From Rahnella woolbedingensis (GTDB lineage Bacteria > Pseudomonadota > Gammaproteobacteria > Enterobacterales > Enterobacteriaceae), in assembly GCF_003602095.1 (NCBI RefSeq), contig NZ_RAHH01000010.1, forward strand, positions 62,001 through 126,000: a stretch of 64,000 bases of DNA. The letters run 5' to 3'. Positions 23,814 through 35,045 of the stretch are shown here, in pieces; position 1 is the stretch's first letter, and every line of letters begins with the position of its first letter. The notes below the pieces were generated by a model that saw nothing but the letters and a program-made list of their open reading frames with translations, was not told the origin of the DNA and searched no databases. The position numbers and the translations under genes were made by a program.

Positions 23814-24884
23814 TTACGGGGTTTGTGTCACCCAAAGTACCGGCCATTCGCCCCCGCTGCTGTAACCATCGCAGCTCGGTTCAGAAGCAAACGCTGCCAG
23901 GCGGAACGCGTTACCGTCAAATATCCAGCGTGATGAAACACCGCAATCTCCGATACCGCGTCCCTTGTCATACGTCGAAAGCATGCCCGTTTTAGGGTCG
24001 AAATCGGCATTGATCAGTTCCGGTGACTCCTCATCTTCGCCCAGTTTAAACGGCATATTCAGCGCCAGATCATCCATCTTATAAGGTGCCTGCCGGCTGA
24101 CCAGAAAACCCAGCGCGAACAGGTTATAGGCACCCATATCGCAGTTAACGGTCATCAGGGCTTTGTCGCTGCTCAGGGCAAAAATATGCACTTCACGTTC
24201 AGAAGGATCCAGGCTGCAATCGTTATTCTCAATGGTGGTGGCAGCATTTTGCGTGATGGCGGAAATTTCAGATTCGGTTAACGCCTGCGGCTCGCTGAAA
24301 CGTGGCAGAACAGGCGTGGCCGGAACAGGCGGTACGGTATTTGCCGGTTTGGCCCCGCGGTTAATCCATGCTGTTTTGGTGCCCGCGCGCCCCTGCCGGG
24401 CATCAATCGCCAGCAAAGCGGCTTTTATCCCTTTCAGGGAAATCACCGGAGGCACCGGCTGTGCCGGATCCGCTTTCCCCGCCAGCGAAATCGCACTTCC
24501 CTCGCGAATGGCGGCGATAAAGTCATTCACCACCAGGCGATTATTGGTGGAAAGATGTTTTTTACTGACATCCCATTCGCGGTGATTAAAACTCAGGGTT
24601 TTGCCATTCATTTGCAGGCGGTTGCCAATCGGCGCATCAGCAGTCTGTTCATCGCTGTTACGCTGATAATCAATGCTGACCGACGATTTCCCTTCCGGTC
24701 CGGCTTCACGGGAAATTTTCATGACCAGTTCCTGGCCATCCTGAGAATTGCGCGCGACACAATGGTTAAGGTTGTCACAACTGACCTGCCAGTCGCTATA
24801 AATGGCCTGTAACGGCTCAGCCTGCGCGCTAAAAGCCAGCATTGTGGCCAGCAGGCATAAAGGGGCGGTTATCCATCTGCACAT
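23814..24884 (-). CDS. DUF1176 family periplasmic protein
   Basis: A 356-residue exported protein. The signal peptide (WITAPLCLLATMLAFSAQA, cleaved near residue 22) is followed by IYSDWQVSCDNLNHCVARN, the typical DUF1176 start, and the middle and end contain paired cysteines (NNDCSLDP, VNCDMG, GDCGVSSRW, EPSCDGYSSGGEWPVLW). The family is periplasmic and of unknown role. A Pro-rich stretch at about 180-195 separates the two halves. Confidence 0.85.
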   Translation of the reverse strand: MCRWITAPLCLLATMLAFSAQAEPLQAIYSDWQVSCDNLNHCVARNSQDGQELVMKISREAGPEGKSSVSIDYQRNSDEQTADAPIGNRLQMNGKTLSFNHREWDVSKKHLSTNNRLVVNDFIAAIREGSAISLAGKADPAQPVPPVISLKGIKAALLAIDARQGRAGTKTAWINRGAKPANTVPPVPATPVLPRFSEPQALTESEISAITQNAATTIENNDCSLDPSEREVHIFALSSDKALMTVNCDMGAYNLFALGFLVSRQAPYKMDDLALNMPFKLGEDEESPELINADFDPKTGMLSTYDKGRGIGDCGVSSRWIFDGNAFRLAAFASEPSCDGYSSGGEWPVLWVTQTP

Positions 24885-24908
24885 TTTGAGTTTCAGCTCT
24901 GTTTGGAT

Positions 24909-25121
24909 TTATCTTTCTGATAATAGCGTAACGCCCGACAAGAGACTGCCAACAATGCAGCATTTTTTATTCGAAATAAGAAAGAGATACCCGGTCAGAT
25001 TGTACTTTGACAGAGGATAATTTTTCGCCTGATAAGAAATCACGTAATGGTGACGTAACGAAACATTCAGTACACTGGCAAAGCCAATAACAAAAATAAT
25101 GGCGCAAAGGATGACTTTCAT
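24909..25121 (-). CDS. Possible small membrane protein
   Basis: A 70-residue frame starting MKVILCAIIFVIGFASVLNV with one clear hydrophobic helix and a basic middle. GGAG lies 3 bases before the ATG, but that site is part of the palindrome CTCCGGGAG that also serves the divergent gene at 25139. It may be a real short membrane protein or an accident of an AT-rich gap. Confidence 0.3.
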   Translation of the reverse strand: MKVILCAIIFVIGFASVLNVSLRHHYVISYQAKNYPLSKYNLTGYLFLISNKKCCIVGSLLSGVTLLSER

Positions 25122-25138
25122 TTCTCCGGGAGATTCAG

Positions 25139-26314
25139 ATGAAGTTATGGATTTGGCTGATAGCCTTGTTTTCACTACCCGCACTGGCTGAAGAACCACC
25201 GGTCGTGTACTCCGGCACGCTGGGTAAAAGCAGCATTGTGCTCGAGCTGGATTTAAATAAACCAGACGAAGTCACTGGCCGCTATTTCTATCAGAAATAT
25301 CATTTAGATTTGCCCCTGAACGGTACGCTGGATGGTCAGGAACTCAAACTTCAGGAAGGCCTCGACGATTTTGACGATACGCCGCGTCCTGAGCTGACCC
25401 TGACGAAAGGTGAGAATGGCAGTTGGCAAGGCAACTGGACCAATCCGCAAGGAAAAACGTTGCCGGTATTGCTGCAACCCGTGCAACTGCCTGCGGCGAG
25501 CACGGACGACGGCTATCTGAGTGCGCTTATTCATACCGATGCATACGAGTATCTGCGGTTATCTGCGCTGCAACTCAAAGCAGGTAAAAGCGAAAATTTC
25601 ATGGGTTACCAGCTGCAATGGTGGACGGAACCGCAGTCCAAAATTAGCCTGTTTGAAATCGTTTCGGGCTATCCGGAAACCGAGATACAGGCGATTAACC
25701 AGAAATTGCGCACCCGTTTATGGCAGGAAGTCAGCGGCTGGCATGCCTGTATGCTCGGTGCGAGCCGGTTTGGTCAGGGTGAATATCAGCAGACCGTCAC
25801 ACCGGAATATCTGAGTGACGAAATCGTCAGTGTCAGCGTGTTTACCTCTTATGACTGCGGCGGCGCACATCCCGATTTCGGTGAAGCGCCAGTTAACCTC
25901 AATGCCAAAACCGCAGAAACACTGACGCTGGAAGATGTAGTTTGGGTCGGTGAAGGCGCGCCTTTCCATTATCTGAACGCAGAAGACCGTACGCTGACGG
26001 GCAAAAATGACGTCGATTTTGATACGTTTGCTGAGTATCGCGATAAAAAATGGGCACCGTGGCTGGTGAAACAGCTGACTGCGGCGCATCCGCAGCAAAT
26101 GAAAAAGCCGACCGAAGAAAGCGACGACGATTGTGATTATTCAGAACCGTCGGTCTGGCAATTCCCGGCGTGGTATTTCACGAAGAAAGGACTGTATTTT
26201 GATCCAACCTTTGCCCGGGTATTACGTTCATGCGAAAGCCCGGAATGGACAGTTCTGCCGTGGTCAGCGATGAAAGGTCACGCTGGCAGCGTCGCCATCA
26301 GCCAGGAACAGTAA
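25139..26314 (+). CDS. Periplasmic protein with a DUF3298/RsiV-like domain
   Basis: A 391-residue exported protein. The signal peptide (MKLWIWLIALFSLPALAEE) cuts near residue 17. The C-terminal part (VFTSYDCGGAHPDFGEAPVN, then AKTAETLTLEDVVW) follows the pattern of DUF3298 domains, where a Tyr-x-x-Gly-Gly-Ala-His motif precedes a Gly-x-x-Leu-x-Leu-x-Asp segment. The N-terminal 100 residues form a separate beta-rich part. Function unknown; likely cell-envelope related. Confidence 0.7.
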   Translation: MKLWIWLIALFSLPALAEEPPVVYSGTLGKSSIVLELDLNKPDEVTGRYFYQKYHLDLPLNGTLDGQELKLQEGLDDFDDTPRPELTLTKGENGSWQGNWTNPQGKTLPVLLQPVQLPAASTDDGYLSALIHTDAYEYLRLSALQLKAGKSENFMGYQLQWWTEPQSKISLFEIVSGYPETEIQAINQKLRTRLWQEVSGWHACMLGASRFGQGEYQQTVTPEYLSDEIVSVSVFTSYDCGGAHPDFGEAPVNLNAKTAETLTLEDVVWVGEGAPFHYLNAEDRTLTGKNDVDFDTFAEYRDKKWAPWLVKQLTAAHPQQMKKPTEESDDDCDYSEPSVWQFPAWYFTKKGLYFDPTFARVLRSCESPEWTVLPWSAMKGHAGSVAISQEQ

Positions 26315-26319
26315 AAGAC

Positions 26320-26345
26320 AAAAGGCACCGCAGGTGCCTTTTTTA
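26320..26345 (+). terminator. Terminator after the DUF3298-like gene
   Basis: AAAGGCACC and GGTGCCTTT form a 9-bp stem with a 3-base loop followed by T residues; it lies just before the nudK stop on the other strand. Confidence 0.85.
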
Positions 26346-26366
26346 CTGAAACTCAGTAGTGAACTG

Positions 26367-26957
26367 TTACGCCAGCCAGCCCTGAATTTGCGCGTGTTGT
26401 AACAGCATGATGGTTTTGCCGTCTTTAATGCGCCCGTCCTTGATCATCGCCAGCGCTTCGGTGAACGGCACTTCGAGCACATCAATATCTTCATCTTCCA
26501 CACCCCCACCGGCGTTCTGACGCTGCGACTCATCGTATTCTGCGGCAAAAAAGTGAACAATCTCCGTCACGCTACCCGGCGACATATAGGCCTCGAACAA
26601 TTTATCTACCCTGCCCACCGCAAAACCCGTTTCTTCAATCGCTTCTTTACGGATACAGTCTTCCGGCGAATCGTTGTCCAGTAAACCCGCACAGGTCTCC
26701 AGCAGCATACCGGTCGGGTTGCCATTGACGTAGGTCGGCATACGGAATTGTTTGATCAGCAGGACCGTTTTTTTAGGCCGGTTATAAAGCAGGATAGTCG
26801 CCCCGTTCCCCCGGTCATACACTTCGCGGGACTGCGGCTGGCGTTCGCCATTGCGCTTGATTAAATCGTAGGTGTATTTACGAAGAACATACCAGTTATC
26901 AGAGAGTAACTGGTTCCGGACGTTTTCGATTCTGGATGACTTGTCATGAGATGACAT
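26367..26957 (-). CDS. nudK: GDP-mannose pyrophosphatase NudK
   Basis: A Nudix hydrolase of 196 aa that splits GDP-mannose to GMP and mannose 1-phosphate. [16 protein letters not shown] (44-59) and the Nudix box ([22 protein letters not shown], Glu residues for Mg2+) are conserved, as is [18 protein letters not shown]. The residues match E. coli NudK closely. It lies beside the HTH gene and acrD, matching E. coli order. Confidence 0.95.
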   Translation of the reverse strand: MSSHDKSSRIENVRNQLLSDNWYVLRKYTYDLIKRNGERQPQSREVYDRGNGATILLYNRPKKTVLLIKQFRMPTYVNGNPTGMLLETCAGLLDNDSPEDCIRKEAIEETGFAVGRVDKLFEAYMSPGSVTEIVHFFAAEYDESQRQNAGGGVEDEDIDVLEVPFTEALAMIKDGRIKDGKTIMLLQHAQIQGWLA

Positions 26958-27029
26958 ATTGCGTGCCTCCGCTCAGAAGTGGTGAGAGAAGCCAGACAGC
27001 ATAGCCGGATTCAGCCGCAGCCGCTACCG

Positions 27030-27320
27030 TCAACCGTGCTCAATCGCGGCCAGAAGTTGTTCACTATGGCGCTCAATCCAATGGGGATCTAACGGCCCCC
27101 AGCTCGAGAGCTGATAATAGCCGTCGTTGTTGCGCACACCCTGCTGCACAAACTCCAGCCCGACGCCCATTCCGGGCAGGGCTTTCAGCACATCCTGCAA
27201 AGTGCGCCGCGGCCAGCCGGTGATTTCCATCAGTTTTGGTACATTCGGTTTTTGTTCATTATTGAGCAACCAGCAAAGATATAAACGACGGGCAAAGACG
27301 GAATTCATGGACAAACTCAT
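27030..27320 (-). CDS. Winged-helix transcriptional regulator, conserved, unnamed
   Basis: A 96-residue protein with a HTH core: RLYLCWLLNNEQKPNVPKLM, then ITGWPRRTLQDVLKALPGMG, and a wing (RNNDGYYQLSSWGP). It looks like a one-domain regulator with the recognition helix at WPRRTLQDVLKAL. Divergent from acrD across a 329-base gap. Target unknown. The ATG at 27308 is an alternative start. Confidence 0.65.
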   Translation of the reverse strand: MSLSMNSVFARRLYLCWLLNNEQKPNVPKLMEITGWPRRTLQDVLKALPGMGVGLEFVQQGVRNNDGYYQLSSWGPLDPHWIERHSEQLLAAIEHG

Positions 27321-27649
<329 letters not shown>

Positions 27650-30600
27650 ATGGCTAACTTTTTTATCGATCGCCCGATCTTTGCCTGGGTTTTAGCGATC
27701 ATCATTTCCCTGACCGGGGCGCTCGCGATCTATTTTCTGCCGGTTGAGCAGTATCCGGATCTGGCTCCGCCAAACGTCAGAATCTCTGCAACGTATCCCG
27801 GCGCATCAGCACAAACATTAGAAAACACCGTTACCCAGATTATCGAACAGAACATGACTGGCCTCGATAATCTGATGTACATGTCGTCGCAAAGCAGTAA
27901 CGACGGTAAATCACAGATAACCCTGAGTTTTACTGCCGGTACCGATCCCAATGAAGCGCTTCAGCAGGTGCAAAACCAGCTGCAACAGGCGCTGAAACGT
28001 CTGCCGCAGGATGTGCAGACGCAAGGCGTGACCGTCTCAAAAACCGGTGATACCAACCTGATGATGGTGGCGTTTGTTTCCACAGACGGCAGCATGGATA
28101 AGCAGGATATTGCCGATTACGTGGCGTCCAATATTCAGGATCCGCTGAGCCGCGTGCCCGGTGTCGGCAGCATCGATGCTTACGGTTCGCAGTACGCCAT
28201 GCGTATCTGGCTCGATCCGGATAAGCTGAATAATTATCAGCTGACCACTGCCGATGTCGTCACGGCGATTAAAGCGCAGAACAGTCAGGTGGCCGTCGGT
28301 CAGCTTGGCGGTGCGCCTTCGGTCGATTTTCAGGCGCTGAATGCCACCATTAATGCGCAGGCGCAGTTGCAGACGCCGGAGCAGTTTCGCCAGATCACGT
28401 TGAAAGTGAATCAGGACGGATCACAGGTCAAACTCGGCGATGTCTCCACTATCGGTCTCGGCGCGGAAAACTACGCCCTGCTCAGCCGTTATAACGGGCA
28501 GGCCGCATCCGGTATGGGTGTGAAGCTGGCGTCCGGTGCCAACGAACTGCAAACGGACAAAGCCGTCCGTGCGCGCCTCGATGAGCTTTCTCATTATTAT
28601 CCGCACGGGCTGAAAGCTGAAATCGCCTACGAAACCACGCCATTTGTTAAAGCGGCAATCACCGACGTGGTGAAAACGCTGTTTGAAGCCATTGTGCTGG
28701 TGTTCCTGGTGATGTACCTGTTCCTGCAAAACTTCCGCGCCACGCTTATCCCGACGATTGCCGTACCGGTAGTATTGCTGGGGACATTCGCCGTGCTGCA
28801 TCAGTTCGGTTACAGCATTAATACCCTGACGATGTTCGCGATGGTGCTCGCCATCGGCCTGCTGGTGGATGACGCCATCGTGGTGGTGGAAAACGTCGAG
28901 CGCGTGATGAGCGAGGAAGGCCTCAGCCCCAGAGAGGCCACGCGAAAATCGATGGGACAAATTCAGAGCGCGCTGGTCGGCATTACCATGGTGCTGTCGG
29001 CAGTATTTGTGCCAATGGCCTTCTTCGGCGGCACCACCGGCGCAATTTACCGTCAGTTCTCCATCACGATTGTTTCCGCAATGGTGCTGTCCGTGTTCGT
29101 CGCCCTGACGCTGACACCGGCGCTGTGTTCAACCATTCTCAAACCTATCGCACAGGGTCATCATCACGGTAAACGCGGCTTCTTCGGCTGGTTTAACCGC
29201 ATGTTCGACCGCAATGCCCGTCGTTATGAAAGCGGCGTGGCGCGGGTTCTGCGTAACAGCGTGCGCTACATGCTGGGGTATGCCGCGCTGGTCGCCGTGC
29301 TGGCGGTGATGTTTATCAAACTGCCAACATCGTTCCTGCCGCTGGAAGACCGTGGCGTATTCACAGTTCAGGTGCAATTGCCCCCAGGCTCGACGCTGCA
29401 GCAAACGCAAAAAGTCGTGGAAAAGGTCGAGAAGTATTTCCTGACTGAAGATAAGAAAGACGTGCTTTCGGTGTTCTCTACCATTGGTGCAGGGCCCGGC
29501 GGTAACGGGCAGAACGTCGCGCGTATGTTCGTGCGCCTGACGCCGTGGGATGACCGCACGGGTGCAGACGACTCTTCTTTTGCGCTGATTGAACGGGCAA
29601 CCAAAGCATTTAACAAAATCACAGAAGCCCGCGTCATCGCCAGCAGCCCGCCCGCCATCAACGGCCTGGGCAGTGCGACCGGCTTTGATATGGAATTACA
29701 GGATCACGCCGGTCTCGGCCATGACGCCCTGATGGCGGCGCGCGATCAGTTACTGGCGATGACCTCAAAAGACAGCAACCTGACCCGCGTACGTCACAAC
29801 GGTCTGGATGACAGCCCGCAGCTACAGATCGACATCGATCAGGTGAAAGCGCAGGCGCTGGGTGTGGCTATTGCCGATATCAACAGCACGCTGAGCACCG
29901 CGTGGGGTTCGACCTACGTCAATGACTTCGTTGACCGTGGCCGTGTTAAGAAAGTCTATGTGCAGGCCGGTGCGCAATACCGCATGTTGCCGGATGATAT
30001 TGACCGCTGGTATGTGCGAAATTCTGCCGGAACCATGGTGCCCTTCTCCGCTTTCGCCACGTCGAAATGGCTGACCGGTTCACCGCGTCTGGAACGTTAC
30101 AACGGCTATTCCGCACTGGAAATTGTGGGTGAACCGGCGACGGGCATCAGCAGCGGTACCGCGATGGATGACATGGAAAAACTGGTTGCGAAACTGCCGG
30201 TGGGTATTGGCCTCGAATGGACTGGTCTGTCGTATCAGGAAAGATTATCAGGCTCACAGGCTCCGGCGCTGTATGCTATTTCCCTGCTGGTGGTCTTCCT
30301 GTGTCTCGCCGCATTGTATGAGAGCTGGTCAATTCCGTTCTCGGTGATGCTGGTGGTGCCGCTCGGTGTTCTGGGCGCAGTGATTGCGACCTGGCTGCGC
30401 GGGCTGGAAAACGATGTGTATTTCCAGGTCGGGATGCTGACCATCATCGGGTTATCGGCGAAGAACGCCATTCTGATTGTCGAATTTGCCAATGACCTGA
30501 ATGTTCGTGGCAAGGAGTTGCTGGAGGCCACGCTCGAAGCGTCGAGAATGCGTCTGCGACCGATTCTGATGACGTCACTGGCATTTGTTTTCGGTGTTCT

Positions 30601-30805
30601 GCCGATGGCGACCAGCACCGGTGCCGGTTCCGGCAGCCAGCACGCGGTCGGTACCGGCGTCATCGGCGGGATGATTTCCGCGACCATTCTGGCCATCTTC
30701 TTCGTGCCGCTGTTCTTCGTGCTGATCCGCCGTCGTTTCCCCGGCAAGCACGCGCATCCGGTGATTGCTGATATCGTCGAAACGGTGCCGGGCGAGCACC
30801 GCTAA
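27650..30805 (+). CDS. acrD: RND multidrug efflux transporter AcrD
   Basis: Inner-membrane drug/proton antiporter of 1051 aa that works with AcrA and TolC. The start [20 protein letters not shown] is typical of the HAE1 family. TM4 carries the proton-relay pair in [18 protein letters not shown], and TM10 the Lys in [17 protein letters not shown]. The full 12-helix layout with two large periplasmic loops is present. Assignment as AcrD rather than AcrB rests on the neighbours nudK and ypfM-yffB-dapE, as in E. coli, and on the lack of an acrA gene alongside. AcrD extrudes aminoglycosides and bile salts. Confidence 0.9.
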   Translation: MANFFIDRPIFAWVLAIIISLTGALAIYFLPVEQYPDLAPPNVRISATYPGASAQTLENTVTQIIEQNMTGLDNLMYMSSQSSNDGKSQITLSFTAGTDPNEALQQVQNQLQQALKRLPQDVQTQGVTVSKTGDTNLMMVAFVSTDGSMDKQDIADYVASNIQDPLSRVPGVGSIDAYGSQYAMRIWLDPDKLNNYQLTTADVVTAIKAQNSQVAVGQLGGAPSVDFQALNATINAQAQLQTPEQFRQITLKVNQDGSQVKLGDVSTIGLGAENYALLSRYNGQAASGMGVKLASGANELQTDKAVRARLDELSHYYPHGLKAEIAYETTPFVKAAITDVVKTLFEAIVLVFLVMYLFLQNFRATLIPTIAVPVVLLGTFAVLHQFGYSINTLTMFAMVLAIGLLVDDAIVVVENVERVMSEEGLSPREATRKSMGQIQSALVGITMVLSAVFVPMAFFGGTTGAIYRQFSITIVSAMVLSVFVALTLTPALCSTILKPIAQGHHHGKRGFFGWFNRMFDRNARRYESGVARVLRNSVRYMLGYAALVAVLAVMFIKLPTSFLPLEDRGVFTVQVQLPPGSTLQQTQKVVEKVEKYFLTEDKKDVLSVFSTIGAGPGGNGQNVARMFVRLTPWDDRTGADDSSFALIERATKAFNKITEARVIASSPPAINGLGSATGFDMELQDHAGLGHDALMAARDQLLAMTSKDSNLTRVRHNGLDDSPQLQIDIDQVKAQALGVAIADINSTLSTAWGSTYVNDFVDRGRVKKVYVQAGAQYRMLPDDIDRWYVRNSAGTMVPFSAFATSKWLTGSPRLERYNGYSALEIVGEPATGISSGTAMDDMEKLVAKLPVGIGLEWTGLSYQERLSGSQAPALYAISLLVVFLCLAALYESWSIPFSVMLVVPLGVLGAVIATWLRGLENDVYFQVGMLTIIGLSAKNAILIVEFANDLNVRGKELLEATLEASRMRLRPILMTSLAFVFGVLPMATSTGAGSGSQHAVGTGVIGGMISATILAIFFVPLFFVLIRRRFPGKHAHPVIADIVETVPGEHR

Positions 30806-30825
30806 AACGCAGAATCTCAGGCAAC

Positions 30826-30861
30826 AAAAAAGGCGTTAATGTGAATTAACGCCTTTTTTAT
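30826..30861. terminator. Terminator after acrD
   Basis: AAAAAAGGCGTTAAT pairs with ATTAACGCCTTTTTT over a 4-base loop; a long stem with T runs on both strands, also suited to end the ypfM transcript. Confidence 0.9.
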
Positions 30862-30993
30862 TAATGATTTACTGGCTGTGAGAATCGTCGCTAAATCGGA
30901 CGTAATGGTCTTCCTGAACAAACGTTTTTTATAATGACGTGCTGCACTGAGAATAAATCTTTTCTTTGCTTTAACGGTAACGATGTGGGGCAA

Positions 30994-31053
30994 TTACGCT
31001 TTCAACATACGGTCGATAAAGTCTTTCCAGTGACCTAACTCTTGCTCTAACAT
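30994..31053 (-). CDS. ypfM: YpfM microprotein
   Basis: A 19-residue peptide, MLEQELGHWKDFIDRMLKA, that matches E. coli YpfM, a tiny amphipathic-helix protein encoded between acrD and yffB. A perfect AGGGGAG site lies just upstream of the ATG. Small size puts it below usual gene-calling limits. Function unknown; the position is identical to E. coli. Confidence 0.85.
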   Translation of the reverse strand: MLEQELGHWKDFIDRMLKA

Positions 31054-31252
31054 TTTACTCCCCTTGATTGGACGGACGGATTATACGTCTGTTTTTTGAC
31101 CATGTAAAAACTCCGTCATTATTTTTTAAGCACGATCACAATCCCGCCCCGTCTGGATCCTGCGGGCGTTTTGCCTCATTATGTCTCCCATCCTTACGCC
31201 CGTTTTTATGCGGGTAAAAAGTTCTTATTTTACTGACAGGTTAAGTTTTTCT

Positions 31253-31636
31253 ATGGCAACGACTTCCGCTTCCACCTCTTTTATTCTCTACGGCATAAAA
31301 AATTGCGATACCGTCAAAAAGGCCCGTCGCTGGCTGGAAGATAACGGGGTTGACTATCAGTTTCATGATTACCGGGTCGAAGGGCTGGATGACTCGCTAT
31401 TGCAGAAGCTGCTGGATAAACAAGGCTGGGAAGCCATGCTCAATACCCGCGGGACGACGTGGCGTAAACTCGATGAAGCCACGCGCTCAGCCTGCGATAA
31501 CGAAGCCCGCGCTAAAGCCGTAATGCTTGAGCAACCTGCGGTAATCAAACGCCCGTTTTTACTGGCCGCCGATGGTCAGTCCCTGCTGGGATTCAAACCA
31601 GAAACCTATCAGCAATTCCTCGCACAGGTGAAGTAA
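31253..31636 (+). CDS. yffB: ArsC/Spx-family reductase YffB
   Basis: A 127-residue thioredoxin-fold protein of the ArsC family. [20 protein letters not shown] contains the single Cys (about 16), and the end ([20 protein letters not shown]) is the YffB type. Start at 31253; the frame is open upstream to 31181. It lacks the three-Arg arsenate pocket of true ArsC as far as can be judged, so a glutathione-linked reductase role is likely. It precedes dapE by one base. Confidence 0.88.
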   Translation: MATTSASTSFILYGIKNCDTVKKARRWLEDNGVDYQFHDYRVEGLDDSLLQKLLDKQGWEAMLNTRGTTWRKLDEATRSACDNEARAKAVMLEQPAVIKRPFLLAADGQSLLGFKPETYQQFLAQVK

Positions 31637-31637
31637 C

Positions 31638-32765
31638 ATGAGTTGTCCGGTTCTCGATTTAGCCCAACAGTTAATCCGCCGACCTTCCCTCAGCCCGGAC
31701 GATGCAGGCTGTCAGGAAATTATGATTGCCCGCCTCGAAGCCGCTGGCTTTCACGTGGAGCCGATGCATTTTGGCGATACCCTGAATTTCTGGGCCACAC
31801 GCGGACAAGGTAAAACGCTGGCCTTTGCCGGTCATACCGATGTCGTGCCGACCGGCGATCACAAGCTGTGGGTGACCGGTCCGTTCGAGCCTACGCTGCG
31901 CGACGGCATGCTGTATGGTCGCGGCGCGGCAGATATGAAAGGTTCGCTGGCGGCGATGGTGGTCGCAGCAGAACGTTTCGTCGCCGCCAATCCGAATCAT
32001 CAGGGCCGTCTGGCGTTTCTTATCACCTCAGATGAAGAAGCCAGCGCTGTAAACGGCACCGTCAAAGTGGTCAACGCGCTGATGGAACGCAATGAGCGCC
32101 TCGATTATTGTCTGGTCGGCGAGCCTTCCAGCACCACACGCGTCGGCGATATTGTCAAAAATGGCCGCCGCGGATCCATGACCGCCAATCTGCACGTTCA
32201 CGGCGTTCAGGGACATGTGGCCTATCCGCATCTGGCGGACAATCCGGTGCACCGCGCCATGCCTGCGCTGAACGAACTGGTCGCCACCGAGTGGGATAAT
32301 GGCAACGAATTCTTCCCGCCGACCAGCATGCAAATCGCCAATATCAATGCCGGTACCGGCAGCAATAACGTGATCCCCGGCGAGCTGTATGTGCAGTTCA
32401 ATTTCCGTTTCAGCACCGAACTGACCGATGCCATCATCAAACAGCGCGTGGCTGAATTACTCGACCGCCATAACCTGCAATACACCCTGAACTGGGTGGT
32501 TTCCGGTCAGCCGTTCCTGACGTCACGCGGTGCGCTGGTGGATGCCGTGGTGAACGCCGTGCGTCACTACAGTGAAATTACGCCGGAATTGCAAACGACC
32601 GGCGGCACCTCTGACGGGCGTTTCATCGCGCTGATGGGCGCTCAGGTCGTCGAACTGGGGCCGGTCAACGCCACCATCCATAAAATCAATGAATGCGTTC
32701 ACGCAGCGGATTTGCAGGTTCTCAGCCGCATGTATCAGCGCATCATGGAACAGTTAGTCGCATGA
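31638..32765 (+). CDS. dapE: Succinyl-diaminopimelate desuccinylase DapE
   Basis: Dinuclear zinc hydrolase of 375 aa in lysine and meso-DAP synthesis. Metal-binding residues are seen in [12 protein letters not shown] (His, Asp), [23 protein letters not shown] (catalytic Glu-Glu) and the terminal [15 protein letters not shown] (His). The start follows the yffB stop by one base, and its stop overlaps the ATG of the M15 peptidase (ATGA). Confidence 0.97.
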   Translation: MSCPVLDLAQQLIRRPSLSPDDAGCQEIMIARLEAAGFHVEPMHFGDTLNFWATRGQGKTLAFAGHTDVVPTGDHKLWVTGPFEPTLRDGMLYGRGAADMKGSLAAMVVAAERFVAANPNHQGRLAFLITSDEEASAVNGTVKVVNALMERNERLDYCLVGEPSSTTRVGDIVKNGRRGSMTANLHVHGVQGHVAYPHLADNPVHRAMPALNELVATEWDNGNEFFPPTSMQIANINAGTGSNNVIPGELYVQFNFRFSTELTDAIIKQRVAELLDRHNLQYTLNWVVSGQPFLTSRGALVDAVVNAVRHYSEITPELQTTGGTSDGRFIALMGAQVVELGPVNATIHKINECVHAADLQVLSRMYQRIMEQLVA

Positions 32766-33436
32766 TGAGCCATGAAATGCTGACCGGTCGCTCCGATGCG
32801 CATCTGGTGACACTGGGCGAAGGCCCGCACCGGTTGCAAAAAGAGGCGGCACAGGCATTTGAAAAAATGCGTCAGGCCGCCGGTGTTGCGGGATTTGATT
32901 TGCAGCCAGCCAGCACTTTTCGTGATTTCAGTCGCCAACTGGCTATCTGGAATGGCAAATTTCGCGGCGAGCGACCAGTATTAGATAAGAACAGCCAGCC
33001 GGTGGATATCAGTGAGTTAACCACAGCGGAACGTTGTCAGTTGATTTTGCGCTGGTCTGCGCTGCCGGGCGCCAGCCGCCATCACTGGGGCAGTGATCTG
33101 GATGTGTACGATCCTTCACTGTTACCGGCCGATAAAAAGTTGCAACTGGAGCCGTGGGAATACGAAGAAGGCGGCTATTTTTATCCGCTGAATCAGTGGC
33201 TTTCGGCACATATGGCGGAATTTGGTTTTTACCGCCCGTACGCAGAAGATACCGGTGGCGTCGCTGTTGAACCCTGGCATCTGAGTTACCGTCCGCTGGC
33301 GCAGGAATGCGAGAAGTTGCTTTCACCGCAGGTTCTCATCAGCGCCTGGACAGGACAGGAAGTCGCCGCCGCTGACTGGTTAGCCAGTCAGATGACGGAA
33401 ATATTTCCGCGATTTATCGCCCTCTCACCCCTTTAA
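32762..33436 (+). CDS. M15 family D-alanyl-D-alanine carboxypeptidase
   Basis: A 224-residue VanY-type peptidase. Zinc ligands are visible in [14 protein letters not shown] (His and Asp) and [10 protein letters not shown] (His), the usual M15 pair. It has no signal peptide, so cytoplasmic action on peptidoglycan fragments such as recycled peptides is plausible. The gene overlaps dapE by 4 bases and is followed by ypfN at 10 bases, so it is part of the DAP operon. It is absent from the same place in E. coli. Confidence 0.85.
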   Translation: MMSHEMLTGRSDAHLVTLGEGPHRLQKEAAQAFEKMRQAAGVAGFDLQPASTFRDFSRQLAIWNGKFRGERPVLDKNSQPVDISELTTAERCQLILRWSALPGASRHHWGSDLDVYDPSLLPADKKLQLEPWEYEEGGYFYPLNQWLSAHMAEFGFYRPYAEDTGGVAVEPWHLSYRPLAQECEKLLSPQVLISAWTGQEVAAADWLASQMTEIFPRFIALSPL

Positions 33437-33446
33437 GGAGCACACC

Positions 33447-33632
33447 ATGGAGTGGATCAAAGATTACTGGTGGATCGTTCTGATCATACTGGTCGGGATG
33501 TTAATCAGCGGGATCAAAGAGCTGAACCGTGTTGATGTGAAGAAGTTTTTGAAAGACAAACCGGAGATCCCCCCGCACCGCGACAACAATGCGGAATGGG
33601 ATAACGATGACGACTGGCCGAAGAAAAAGTAA
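33447..33632 (+). CDS. ypfN: YpfN family small membrane protein
   Basis: A 61-residue UPF0370 protein with one transmembrane helix ([15 protein letters not shown], about 9-23) and a charged tail ending [11 protein letters not shown]. The start has an AAGGAG site 7 bases before. It follows dapE and the M15 gene as in related species. Function unknown. Confidence 0.92.
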   Translation: MEWIKDYWWIVLIILVGMLISGIKELNRVDVKKFLKDKPEIPPHRDNNAEWDNDDDWPKKK

Positions 33633-33762
33633 GCCCGGCCTGTCTTGTTGGATCTCCTAATCAGTATTAGTCGGCGGAAAATGTAGCGATTCTCCGCCGA
33701 TTGACTTTCTCCCCTGCCGGTAACATGCAACGTGAAACCGATGCACGGAGAGAACAAGTCCT

Positions 33763-35043
33763 TTGCAAACACTACCTATTTCCCCCGCCGGTCAGGCTGC
33801 GTCTGAGAATTTCGACGCCACGCAATTTCTGGGGCTGGCTCCGTTTTTACGTATGAGCATCGCCGGTGATGAATGCACTGACATCGCACAGGAGCTGGTG
33901 ACGCGCGCACAGCAAAACCCCGATGACGCCGTACTGTGGATGAACCTTTCCACCGTCATACTGTGCCTGCAACGCACCGAACTCGGCCTGACCATTCAGG
34001 AACAAGCGCTGGCCATGCAGCAGGTTTATACCCTCAGCGCCGCGCAACAACCGGCAAAACTGCGTCTGCTGATGCTGATGGTGCCTGGTACGTTGTCTGC
34101 CAACGTACCGCTCGACTGTCTGCTGGAAAACAGCGATATCGAGCTGATTTATTACTACATCACGCCCGAAGCGCCGTTTGAAGCGCCGATCCCGGAGCAT
34201 GATTTACTGATGGTCGGTATCAGCGCCACCACCGAAAACTTATTCCTGCTACAGCAGCTGGAAAGCATCACCCGCCAGTGGCCGGTGCCGGTGATCAATG
34301 CGCCGCAACATATCCCCAGCTCCGAGCGCCATACCGCCAGCACGCTGTTGCAGAATCAGCCGGGATTAACCATTGCGCAGGCGCATCCGGTGACGTTTTC
34401 CGCGCTGTCGGCGGTCGCGGAAGGCAAAATCACCCTGAGCAGCACCCTGTCCGGCAGCGATTTCCCGGTGATCCTGCGCCCTGCCGGTTCACACGGCGGT
34501 CACGGTCTGGAAAAAGTCACCCGTCAGGAAGAACTGGTGAGTTATCTGACCCGCGTGCAGGTGGAAGATTATTTCCTGTCGCAGTTCATCGATTACAGCA
34601 ACGCCGACGGCCAGTTCCGCAAATACCGTATTTCGCTGATCGACGGCGTGCCTTATGCCTGTCATATGGCGATTTCGTCGCACTGGATGGTGCATTACGT
34701 CAACGCGTTCATGTATGAAGATCAGAAAAAACGCGAAGAAGAAGCCACATTTCTGAATAACTTCGGCGAATTCGTTGCCCGTCATCAGCAGGCGCTGAAG
34801 GCCATTTTTGAGACCACCCGGCTCGATTATCTGGGCATTGATTGCAGCGAAGCACCCGACGGCAGTCTGCTGGTCTTTGAAATCGATCCGGCCATGGTCG
34901 TACACGCGATGGACCTGGAAGTGATGTTCCCACACAAACAAGTCCATATGAATAAAGTTAAAACAGCATGCCGCGAGTTGCTGTTATCCCGTGCTTTTGC
35001 GCACAGCGGCGCATCGGCTGATGCGCCAGAAGGAAAAGAATAA
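33763..35043 (+). CDS. ATP-grasp protein with N-terminal TPR-like region
   Basis: A 426-residue probable amide ligase or kinase. Residues 1-120 form a helical repeat region (AQELVTRAQQNPDDAVLWMN, LGLTIQEQALAMQQVY); the C-terminal 240 carry an ATP-grasp fold: PVILRPAGSHGGHGLEKV (about 234-251, ATP-binding loop), FRKYRISLIDGVPYACHMAI, and DYLGIDCSEAPDG then LLVFEIDPAMVVHA with the metal-binding acids. A TTG at 33763 with GGAGAG 9 bases before is the best start. Its stop is 2 bases before the SerC-like gene. The substrate is unknown. Confidence 0.75.
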   Translation: MQTLPISPAGQAASENFDATQFLGLAPFLRMSIAGDECTDIAQELVTRAQQNPDDAVLWMNLSTVILCLQRTELGLTIQEQALAMQQVYTLSAAQQPAKLRLLMLMVPGTLSANVPLDCLLENSDIELIYYYITPEAPFEAPIPEHDLLMVGISATTENLFLLQQLESITRQWPVPVINAPQHIPSSERHTASTLLQNQPGLTIAQAHPVTFSALSAVAEGKITLSSTLSGSDFPVILRPAGSHGGHGLEKVTRQEELVSYLTRVQVEDYFLSQFIDYSNADGQFRKYRISLIDGVPYACHMAISSHWMVHYVNAFMYEDQKKREEEATFLNNFGEFVARHQQALKAIFETTRLDYLGIDCSEAPDGSLLVFEIDPAMVVHAMDLEVMFPHKQVHMNKVKTACRELLLSRAFAHSGASADAPEGKE

Positions 35044-35045
35044 TC

